The notes beneath the pieces are model-generated. The model ran no database searches. It was not told the origin of the DNA and saw only the letters and a program-made list of their open reading frames with translations. 23,800 bases of DNA from PVC group bacterium. Lineage in GTDB: Bacteria; Verrucomicrobiota; Kiritimatiellia; UBA8416; PXDI01. This document shows positions 17,402 to 23,210 of this stretch, piece after piece. The stretch's first letter is position 1, and each line of letters opens with the position of its first letter. The stretch is from the NCBI GenBank assembly GCA_003565095.1, contig PXDI01000035.1, forward strand, positions 1 to 23,800, in the 5' to 3' direction. The translations under genes were made by a program, and so were the position numbers.

Positions 17402-18178
17402 TCAGTCATTTGAATGATAATCATAAACAGCATTGCGGCCTTCAGCCATGGGAAAAGTGGCCTGGACAAAGTGGCGGCGTGCCATGCGCTGCAGATAGTT
17501 GCGCCGGTTGGTGCCGCTGAAAAGCATGGCCCGTTGATGCATTTTGTCGGAAGCGGTTATTAAAAGGATATCGGCAAACTGCGGCAGTTGCGATGTTGAT
17601 TGAGTTTCCACAAGCTGCCCCTGATTGTTTAAAGAAAAAAGTCTTACTCTGAACTGTACTACATAGTCCAGTAGCGGGAAAATTCTGGTGGTGCTGTGCG
17701 GGAGATCGTCGGAAGCCTGGTCGCCGCGCACCAGGACATAATAGTCTTCACCATCAACTTCTCGCATACGATATTCAACCAGTCGCGGGGTGAAACTGCT
17801 GTCATGTGTGGTTGTGCCGCCGAGCGAATAAAACAGCAGTGTATCCGAATTGTAGTAATCGTATGTGTTGAGGCTGTCGTTCACTACGCGCATTTCCATG
17901 TCGTCGGCAGCAATGGCCTGGTTGAGGTCATCGAGCAAAATATCGAGGAAGGCGCGTGCGTTACCGTCCATCATGGCCTGCTGGTAGCCTAGGTCAACGG
18001 CCCGGCTGCTGTCTGAGATAATGCGTGTCATTATAAGCGTCATAATAATGAGAATGGTCATCGAGACCAGCAGCTCGATCAGGGTGAAGGCCCGGGATGC
18101 CTGCCGTTGCCTGGGATGCGCGTTTGTTTTCCGGCCCGGTCTATTGGCCAAGAGTTTAATTTCTGCTCCGGTTCTCAT
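17402..18178 (-). CDS. GspJ-like prepilin / Verru_Chthon cassette protein C-like
   Basis: 258-residue type IV pilin-like protein. A 30-residue basic leader ends in S-R-A, then FTLIELLVSMTILIIMTLIM starts the mature protein, with the conserved Glu at mature position 5 (Glu35). Position -1 is Ala30 rather than the usual Gly, which prepilin peptidases accept less often. The following helix (S-D-S-S-R-A-V-D-L-G-Y-Q-Q) and the late F-R-V-R-L-F segment fit minor pseudopilin GspJ. The start has GGAG about 7 bases upstream and lies 15 bases after the preceding stop. It is third of four in the H-I-J-K-like order and probably sits at the tip complex with its neighbours. Confidence 0.82.
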   Translation of the reverse strand: MRTGAEIKLLANRPGRKTNAHPRQRQASRAFTLIELLVSMTILIIMTLIMTRIISDSSRAVDLGYQQAMMDGNARAFLDILLDDLNQAIAADDMEMRVVNDSLNTYDYYNSDTLLFYSLGGTTTHDSSFTPRLVEYRMREVDGEDYYVLVRGDQASDDLPHSTTRIFPLLDYVVQFRVRLFSLNNQGQLVETQSTSQLPQFADILLITASDKMHQRAMLFSGTNRRNYLQRMARRHFVQATFPMAEGRNAVYDYHSND

Positions 18179-18193
18179 CAGATGCTCCGTTGA

Positions 18194-19036
18194 TCAATTG
18201 TTATTAAAGTTGTAATAATAGCGAAAAAAATCGCGAACACGGTGAGCCTGGGAGCCTGAACCGACCACTCGGGCGGCTCCGTACTTCCCCGGCACCATGC
18301 GTAACCTTACCCGATACATATTGGCTGAAAGATAGCGGTAATCCTGATGCGGCGAATGTTCTAAAAGGTGAAAAACTCTGGAATAAGGCGGCAGACCGCC
18401 ATCGCGCTGTGACCAGCCGGGAGTTGCCGGATTAGCCGACGGCCAATTATTGGTCGGGCTATAAAGCCTGAAACTGCGTGGAGGTCTGAGCATCTCTATC
18501 AGACTGCGATCGTTATCAAGTCTGGAAATCGCGAGGTTATAGCGATAAGCGTTATCCTCAATATTGGCATGCAGCCTTAACTCGAATGAGTTGGTAACCC
18601 AGACATTGCCTCCGCGCATGACAATCGGCGCCAACTGTTCTTCGTTTTCCCAGATATTAAAAAGCGGTGCAGCATTGGTTAATCTGTGTAAATGCCAGTT
18701 GTATTCATTATTCCCGGCTCCGGGAACCGTGTTGGGAACCACCTCCGCGGTGCCGTCGGGCCATTCGCGGGTTTCCTCTCCGCCCCAACGCTTCTCCCAC
18801 AGCTCAGGCCGCATGCGCAGCTCGACCTCTACCGCATTTAGTATTGTCTCGGCGGCCTGGGCAAGCCGGGTCTGCTCATAAGACATCCGGCTTAAATTCA
18901 AGCCGGCCGGGAAAAGCGCCAGCAGCGCCATTATGCCGATGGCCATAACCATCAGCGCCAGGACAATCTCAACCAACGAGAAACCGGAGACGCACTTATG
19001 CGGGGGTATGCTTGAACATCTGTAATATGCCTTCAT
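18194..19036 (-). CDS. GspI/PilV-like prepilin / Verru_Chthon cassette protein B-like
   Basis: 280-residue prepilin. An 18-residue leader ends in V-S-G (Gly18), then FSLVEIVLALMVMAIGIMAL with Glu at mature position 5. The segment L-F-P-A-G-L-N-L-S-R after the hydrophobic helix and the long amphipathic helix (E-Q-T-R-L-A-Q-A-A-E-T-I) are typical of PilV/GspI-like minor pilins. It is longer than common GspI (about 120 residues), with a C-terminal domain of about 200 residues that ends in a Tyr/Asn-rich tail (F-R-Y-Y-Y-N-F-N-N-N). GGAAGGAA precedes the ATG. Leader residue Cys15 is three before the cleavage site, with no lipobox likeness. Confidence 0.83.
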   Translation of the reverse strand: MKAYYRCSSIPPHKCVSGFSLVEIVLALMVMAIGIMALLALFPAGLNLSRMSYEQTRLAQAAETILNAVEVELRMRPELWEKRWGGEETREWPDGTAEVVPNTVPGAGNNEYNWHLHRLTNAAPLFNIWENEEQLAPIVMRGGNVWVTNSFELRLHANIEDNAYRYNLAISRLDNDRSLIEMLRPPRSFRLYSPTNNWPSANPATPGWSQRDGGLPPYSRVFHLLEHSPHQDYRYLSANMYRVRLRMVPGKYGAARVVGSGSQAHRVRDFFRYYYNFNNN

Positions 19037-19082
19037 GCCGGCGTTTCCTTCCTGTTATGCTTTTATATAATTATGCGGGTTG

Positions 19083-19781
19083 TTAATTAAATTCGATCAT
19101 TTGCGTTCCCCCGGCATGAGTTACTTTTATGCCGTAAACTATTGAATGTGCCCCGTCTACGTCTTCTCCGCGACGGCGTGCCGATCCATCTGCGGCAATG
19201 CTGCCTTCAAAAAGCAACACCCAGACATAAAAATGATCACCGACACCGGAATAGCTCATTTTCCCGTCCGGGGTGAACACAATACCGTAGAAGGAAGCGT
19301 AATTAGGTGAATAATCAGCCGGAAAGGGAATGAGTTGACTGATATTGCGTGGCGGTTGCAATATATGTCTGCCGTCGGGAAGATTGATCCCGAGCGTATT
19401 CGCGTCGCCGTTCATAAAGATGGTTCCCCGCGGCAGCTCGGTCCATGGTTTTATGTACCGGTTGCTGTTCATGTCGAATACCGCATACGAACGTCCGATC
19501 AGGTGTTCGTTCTCGTCGGTCACGGATATTGCGGCATGGTCATTGACGATATCCGGATCACAGATAATAAATGCCACCGGAATTCTTTGAGTAATCGCAT
19601 ACTGCCTTGCAAGTTTGATGGTGGCCTGTACATTGCGTGCCGCGCCGGCGGTTGCCGCGCCGCGCGTCAAGCCGGTAAAACCGATAATGGTTATCCCGGT
19701 AATGATAACCATTATCGTCATTACCGCGAGCAGTTCAATAATGGTGAATCCCTCGTGCTTTGCTGATTTAAAACGTTTCAT
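19083..19781 (-). CDS. GspH/FimT-like prepilin / Verru_Chthon cassette protein D-like
   Basis: 232-residue prepilin with a short leader ending in H-E-G (Gly11), then FTIIELLAVMTIMVIITGIT, Glu at mature position 5. After the helix comes A-T-I-K-L-A-R-Q-Y-A-I-T-Q-R-I-P-V-A-F, the classical GspH/FimT pattern of a helix leading into the first beta strand. The C-terminal part includes F-T-P-D-G-K-M-S-Y-S-G, also typical of GspH. The ribosome site is weak (GGAG about 13 bases upstream), which suggests coupling to the gene before it, 32 bases away. Position and features fit the first gene of a D-B-C-A Verru_Chthon-like cassette. Confidence 0.83.
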   Translation of the reverse strand: MKRFKSAKHEGFTIIELLAVMTIMVIITGITIIGFTGLTRGAATAGAARNVQATIKLARQYAITQRIPVAFIICDPDIVNDHAAISVTDENEHLIGRSYAVFDMNSNRYIKPWTELPRGTIFMNGDANTLGINLPDGRHILQPPRNISQLIPFPADYSPNYASFYGIVFTPDGKMSYSGVGDHFYVWVLLFEGSIAADGSARRRGEDVDGAHSIVYGIKVTHAGGTQMIEFN

Positions 19782-19813
19782 GATTGCGTTTTACTCCGGA
19801 TTCGTTCTTTGCG

Positions 19814-20473
19814 TCATTGTTCCAGGGCAGTGAATATATCGTCACTGATTATCACGTTCGCCGGACTGTCTTTTCTGCCGTTCGGTCCCAATGAGCGGAC
19901 TATTGCAGAGGTGTGCGCTCTTACGTTTCCGCTTTCAAGCTCAATTATTCCATTGTAGGTAGAATCCATGGCCACAATATAAGGGTTGCCCCAGGGGTCA
20001 CGCAAAGGCGGCTCGTCGGATGCTTCCCGAGCCTCTCTGCGTAAAAAAACAATTTGCTTCGGATTCTGTCTCTCATTTTCCGGGATACCCGATTCCTCTT
20101 CCCTGGCATTCAAAATAAAGTATATCGCAGTCAGTTCATCTTCATCTTCGTACCATCCCGTGGAGGTTCCGTGGTCTTCCTGATTCGGCAGGGGCAGCCG
20201 CCCGTACTCGTGAAAAAAAGCTTCTATCGCGTTATGAATTTCATAAGCTTCGCTATAAGCCTGATTACGCCTTGCATCCCGTAAAGCATCGCGGATAAGG
20301 GTCATTATCAAAGTGAAGAGAATCGTAAGGATAACGATAACCGCCAGTAATTCGATTAGCGTAAAGCCTTTTGTTTTATGCCGTTTTTTTGGCGAGGTGA
20401 ATAAATATGCAATACAGTTGCGGAACAGTTGCGGACAACTGTTTACAGATGCATTTGCGCGAAATGATTTCAT
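19814..20473 (-). CDS. GspG-like major pseudopilin
   Basis: 219-residue prepilin with an unusually long leader of 36 residues ending in K-T-K-G, then FTLIELLAVIVILTILFTLI, Glu at mature position 5. Downstream, D-A-R-R-N-Q-A-Y-S-E-A-Y-E-I-H-N-A-I-E and the D-P-W-G-N-P-Y block are hallmarks of GspG, the subunit that polymerises into the pseudopilus shaft; an S-L-G-P-N-G-R-K-D segment follows, as in GspG where it belongs to the calcium site. The ATG at 20473 is well supported by GGGAG 7 bases upstream; no shorter in-frame Met lies before the cleavage site. Its leader region carries copy 2 of the inverted-repeat element, ending 25 bases before the start. That position makes this the likely first gene of a separately controlled transcript running into the H-I-J-K-like genes. 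Confidence 0.86.
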   Translation of the reverse strand: MKSFRANASVNSCPQLFRNCIAYLFTSPKKRHKTKGFTLIELLAVIVILTILFTLIMTLIRDALRDARRNQAYSEAYEIHNAIEAFFHEYGRLPLPNQEDHGTSTGWYEDEDELTAIYFILNAREEESGIPENERQNPKQIVFLRREAREASDEPPLRDPWGNPYIVAMDSTYNGIIELESGNVRAHTSAIVRSLGPNGRKDSPANVIISDDIFTALEQ

Positions 20474-20497
20474 GTTACGTCTCCCGTAATTTCGGCT

Positions 20498-20573
20498 CGT
20501 TCTGTCAAAGTTAACAGAACGTTTTCTTCTATAAACTTCTGTTTTACAATGGGTTAGCCTTATTTAAGGCTTC
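20498..20573 (-). repeat. Dispersed intergenic element, copy 2, upstream of the GspG-like gene
   Basis: Read on the minus strand it begins with a small hairpin (GCCTTAAATAAGGC). Then come CCCATTGTAAAA and AGAAGTTTATAGAAG, and it ends in CGTTCTGTTA-ACTT-TGACAGAACG (20498-20521, arms 9 of 10 paired). Blocks, order and orientation to the downstream gene match the copy at 2543-2609. The start codon follows 24 bases later. No convincing sigma-70 promoter can be placed over both copies. Confidence 0.7.
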
Positions 20574-20705
20574 TCCCCCGTTTTCTTTTCTTTTTTCCGT
20601 CCATTTCGGTCGACGACTACGGCGACGACTACGGTGGACGGATTCGAGAATCTCTCCTCGTAATCCGTAGTCGTCGCCGTAGTCGTCAACCCATTCTTCT
20701 CTCAT
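20544..20705 (-). CDS. Possible 53-residue charged peptide (uncertain)
   Basis: An ATG-to-TAA frame in the 270-base gap between the two GspG-like genes. The front half is acidic (M-R-E-E-W-V-D-D-Y-G-D-D-Y-G) and the back half strongly basic (H-R-S-R-R-R-S-R-R, then K-W-T-E-K-R-K). The two halves are encoded by the two arms of a DNA inverted repeat, which forces this charge pattern, so the frame may be an accident of the hairpin. No ribosome site is visible. Its stop codon lies inside the dispersed element. A leader peptide or a protein part of a repeat element cannot be excluded. Confidence 0.2.
   Translation of the reverse strand: MREEWVDDYGDDYGLRGEILESVHRSRRRSRRPKWTEKRKENGGEALNKANPL
20612..20687. 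repeat. Large near-perfect inverted repeat with internal 12-bp direct repeats
   Basis: The left arm (20612-20644) and right arm (20662-20687) pair over 26 bases except for a 5-base insertion (TGGAC) in the left arm; the loop ends pair further (CGAG with CTCG). Each arm is itself a doubled 12-base unit, GACGACTACGGC and its complement. The transcript of the pilin region would form a very stable hairpin between the two GspG-like genes, which could limit read-through or protect one end of the mRNA. There is no T-tract. Confidence 0.8.
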
Positions 20706-20743
20706 ACGTTTTCATACAACTTTTGACAGTACCTTTCGGCTTT

Positions 20744-21355
20744 TCACAATCCGGTGGAAACGCGCCCGGGAGGGAATCCGCGTTTACGTGCATGTTGCCC
20801 CGTTACAATGTCATCACCATAACCAATTTCAGATATTTGTTCTCCTCTGCTGTATTCATCAATCAAATTCTCCTCCCAGCGATCATCTTCGCGATAAGGG
20901 TAGTTATCGTCATCGTAATCGTCATTAACTCCGCGATATCCCGGCGCACCGTCGGGGCCGAGCGAGAAGACGATATATTCCTGCATCGCGGCCGCGCCTT
21001 CGTTTTCGCCGGGAAGCCGCTCTCCGGAGCGGGGGTTGAACACGGCTACGCTGTATGCATTACCCCATGGGTCATAACGGGGCACCCCGTCGCGGTATCG
21101 GTTAAACCAATCCCTTGATCTGCCTCCTGCCCTTATATAGTAATGGCCGACAAAGTCGTGCAACTGCTGGAAAGCCTGAGTCCATTTATACATATCGGCT
21201 TCAGCCTTTGAGAGGCGTGCTTTCATGCCTACATATGTTGCTACGCGGAAGGCGATCATTGACAGGATCAGAATGACAGCCATTACCGCCAGCATCTCGA
21301 CAAGTGTAAAGCCGTGTTTTGCGGTTTTTTTTGTAAGTGTCTCATTTGCAGTCAT
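20744..21355 (-). CDS. GspG-like prepilin, second copy
   Basis: 203-residue prepilin with leader ending in K-H-G (Gly15), then FTLVEMLAVMAVILILSMIA, Glu at mature position 5. The helix continues as K-A-R-L-S-K-A-E-A-D-M-Y-K-W and a Y-D-P-W-G-N-A-Y block identifies the GspG type; F-S-L-G-P-D-G-A-P-G follows. It then has a strongly acidic loop (N-D-D-Y-D-D-D-N-Y-P-Y-R-E-D-D) that could bind calcium. It is only distantly like the GspG-like protein encoded next, so the two may be alternative shaft subunits. AGGAG lies 9 bases before the ATG. A candidate promoter is 44 bases upstream. The large hairpin and the dispersed element lie between it and the next gene. Confidence 0.85.
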   Translation of the reverse strand: MTANETLTKKTAKHGFTLVEMLAVMAVILILSMIAFRVATYVGMKARLSKAEADMYKWTQAFQQLHDFVGHYYIRAGGRSRDWFNRYRDGVPRYDPWGNAYSVAVFNPRSGERLPGENEGAAAMQEYIVFSLGPDGAPGYRGVNDDYDDDNYPYREDDRWEENLIDEYSRGEQISEIGYGDDIVTGQHARKRGFPPGRVSTGL

Positions 21356-21398
21356 ATAAGCACACTCCTGCTTAATGGTTATTTCCTATCCTGTAAAT

Positions 21399-21427
21399 AT
21401 ATTAGCGCTGACCGGCCGCTTTTGCAA
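21399..21427 (-). promoter_or_regulatory. Candidate sigma-70-type promoter for the pilin genes
   Basis: On the minus strand TTGCAA and TAATAT are separated by exactly 17 bases, 44 bases before the start codon at 21355. Each hexamer matches the consensus at 4 of 6 positions. The -35 box lies inside a small inverted repeat (CCGCTT-TTGC-AAGCGG, 21416-21431), which could be a control site. Consensus matching is all the evidence there is. Confidence 0.4.
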
Positions 21428-21444
21428 GCGGTTAATTTGATGCC

Positions 21445-21476
21445 GGGATGCGGGATGCGGGATACGGGATGCGGGA
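21445..21476. repeat. Heptanucleotide tandem repeat
   Basis: GGGATGC is repeated four and a half times; the third unit reads GGGATAC. Related GTGATGC units recur near 21540. It lies in non-coding DNA between the pilin genes and the tRNA. Such 7-base arrays usually vary in copy number between strains through slippage. Confidence 0.8.
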
Positions 21477-21671
21477 GAAGAAAGACTGAAGACCTGAAAA
21501 ACTTTGTCGCGAGCTTTGTCGAACTGAAGCAGAAGATAGGCGTGATGCGTGATGCGGGCTTCATCCTCGGCTTTGCCTCGGACGAAGAGTGGCTTGCCGG
21601 GGCGTGGTGCGAGGCATGCAAGACCGGCCCGGCTTTGTTTCGCTCACTGCGTTCGCTCTGCTACGCCGCGG
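21477..21671. other. Non-coding spacer, no gene seen
   Basis: Together with its flanks this makes about 340 bases without a supported gene. Open frames cross it on both strands but have no family likeness, no ribosome sites, and run through the repeat and the tRNA. It contains an imperfect inverted repeat (CTTCATCCTCGGC and GCCTCGGACGAAG, near 21559-21587). Confidence 0.55.
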
Positions 21672-21698
21672 CACTTTTCGCTCTTCGAGCGAAAAGTG
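21672..21698 (-). terminator. 12-bp perfect hairpin at the 3' end of tRNA-Leu
   Basis: CACTTTTCGCTC and GAGCGAAAAGTG pair perfectly around a 3-base loop. In the tRNA transcript the stem begins within the encoded CCA, so the precursor tRNA would be followed at once by a strong hairpin. No T-tract follows. It may end transcription, guide 3' processing, or be a small repeat element inserted at the tRNA end. Confidence 0.5.
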
Positions 21699-21781
21699 GT
21701 GGGCGAGGCGGGACTCGAACCCGCAAGCCTTGCGGCACAAGATCCTAAATCTTGCGTGTCTGCCAATTTCACCACTCGCCC
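21697..21781 (-). tRNA. tRNA-Leu (anticodon UAG), CCA encoded
   Basis: The acceptor stem GGGCGAG pairs with CTCGCCC, followed by discriminator A and an encoded CCA. The anticodon stem CAAGA/TCTTG encloses the loop TTTAGGA, giving anticodon TAG, which reads CUN leucine codons. A long variable arm (GCCGCAAGGCT region) marks it as a class II tRNA, and the T-loop GGTTCGAGTCC is present. It lies 45 bases downstream of glmM on the same strand. Confidence 0.95.
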
Positions 21782-21797
21782 GGTTTCGACAGAAGCT

Positions 21798-21825
21798 ATA
21801 ATACATGCGGCGGGGCGGAAGCAAG
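21798..21825 (-). promoter_or_regulatory. Weak candidate promoter for tRNA-Leu
   Basis: TATTAT lies 16 bases before the tRNA 5' end on the minus strand, with CTTGCT 16 bases further upstream at the very end of glmM. The -10 box is fair and the -35 box poor. Read-through from glmM is an alternative. Confidence 0.3.
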
Positions 21826-21826
21826 C

Positions 21827-23191
21827 TTATCCCAGCAGCGTTTGCACCGTACCGGCCAGTTCCGCGGCGATTCGTTCAGTCAAAGCCTGGTCATCGCTTT
21901 CGACCATCACCCGGCACATCAGTTGAGTTCCGGAGTAGCGCACCAGCACCCGGCCTTTGTCGGTAAGCTTTTTCTCGGCATCCGCTATGGCCTGCTGCAG
22001 TTCCGGCAGAGACTCCAGCGGCGGCTTGTCTTTTATGTCGACATTGATCAATTTCTGCGGCGCGCGGGTGAAGATTTCCGCCAGTTCGGAGAGTTTTTTC
22101 TTCGAGCGCACCATGATTGAGAGCACTTGCAGCGCGCTGATAATGCCGTCGCCGGTGGTGTGGTGTTCCTTGAAAATGATATGACCGGACTGTTCGCCGC
22201 CGAGCGTGGCACCGCGTTTACGCATCAGCTCAAGTACCAGTCGGTCCCCGACTCCGGCATCTTCGCATTCAATTCCGATTGACTGCATGGCGCGGCGCAG
22301 ACCGAAATTGCTCATCGGTGTGACGATCAGGCGGTTGCCGGACAAGCGTCCCTGATCTTGCAATTCCTTTGCGCAAATGGCCAGCAGGTGATCGCCGCTC
22401 AATTCACAGCCGTTTTCATCAACCGCGATCAGGCGGTCGCCGTCGCCGTCAAACGCCAGACCGACATCGGCTCTGGTTTCTTTTACCATCCGGGCGAGAT
22501 CGCCGGTATGTTGCGAACCGCATTGCTCATTAATATTGCGGCCGTCGGGTTGATTATGGATAGCGGTTACCTGCGCGCCCAGTTCAGAGAAAATGGTTGG
22601 CGCAACGCGGTAGGTGGCGCCGTTGGCGCAGTCGATGACCATACGCATCCCGTCAAGTGTCAGCTCATCAGGAAAGGTTTTCTTACAGAAAACGATATAA
22701 CGCCCGATGGCGTCGTCAATGCGTTTGGCGCGGCCGATTTCCTCTGCCGGGGGGAATGTCTTCGCGTTGTCTTTGCTTAGGACGAATTTCTCTATGGCGG
22801 CTTCCTGTTGATCGGAAAGCTTATAGCCGTCATGTGCAAAGATTTTGATGCCGTTATCCTGATAGGGGTTATGGGAGGCGGAGATCACGATGCCGGCATC
22901 CGCGCGCATATCGCGGGTAATAAAAGCGACTCCCGGGGTGGGGATCGGGCCGAGCAGCAGGACATCCACGCCCATTGAGCAGATGCCGGAAGTCAGCGCG
23001 GTTTCGATCATATAGCCGCTGAGGCGGGTATCCTTGCCGATCACAACGCGGTGCCGCCGCCCCGGTTCGCGGCGGCAGACATGGCCGACAGCGCTGCCGA
23101 CGCGCAAGGCCAGCTCGGCGGTCATCGGGTAGGTGTTGGCGGTTCCGCGGATTCCATCTGTTCCAAACAATTTTCTGGCGGCTTGTTCCAT
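21827..23191 (-). CDS. glmM: Phosphoglucosamine mutase
   Basis: Converts glucosamine-6-phosphate to glucosamine-1-phosphate for UDP-GlcNAc, the precursor of peptidoglycan and lipopolysaccharide. At 454 residues it has normal length and all landmarks: N-terminal KLFGTDGIRG (8-17), the active-site serine loop ISASHNPYQDNGIK (near 103), the magnesium loop D-G-D-G-D-R-L (near 250), and the sugar-binding G-G-E-Q-S-G-H (near 335). The C-terminal phosphate-binding loop reads R-Y-S-G-T-Q-L-M-C-R-V-M, where many homologues have R-P-S-G-T-E-P; the arginine, serine, glycine and threonine contacts are kept. The GlmM assignment over other hexose phosphate mutases rests on the I-S-A-S-H-N-P and G-E-Q-S-G-H forms. 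It starts 19 bases after the preceding gene, so they are probably co-transcribed. The ribosome site is weak. Confidence 0.93.
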   Translation of the reverse strand: MEQAARKLFGTDGIRGTANTYPMTAELALRVGSAVGHVCRREPGRRHRVVIGKDTRLSGYMIETALTSGICSMGVDVLLLGPIPTPGVAFITRDMRADAGIVISASHNPYQDNGIKIFAHDGYKLSDQQEAAIEKFVLSKDNAKTFPPAEEIGRAKRIDDAIGRYIVFCKKTFPDELTLDGMRMVIDCANGATYRVAPTIFSELGAQVTAIHNQPDGRNINEQCGSQHTGDLARMVKETRADVGLAFDGDGDRLIAVDENGCELSGDHLLAICAKELQDQGRLSGNRLIVTPMSNFGLRRAMQSIGIECEDAGVGDRLVLELMRKRGATLGGEQSGHIIFKEHHTTGDGIISALQVLSIMVRSKKKLSELAEIFTRAPQKLINVDIKDKPPLESLPELQQAIADAEKKLTDKGRVLVRYSGTQLMCRVMVESDDQALTERIAAELAGTVQTLLG

Positions 23192-23210
23192 AATTATTTA
23201 ATCATCCGTT

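Noticed and set aside
20612..20687. CRISPR array or intrinsic terminator
   Set aside because: The units form one palindrome without spacers, and no T-tract follows on either strand.
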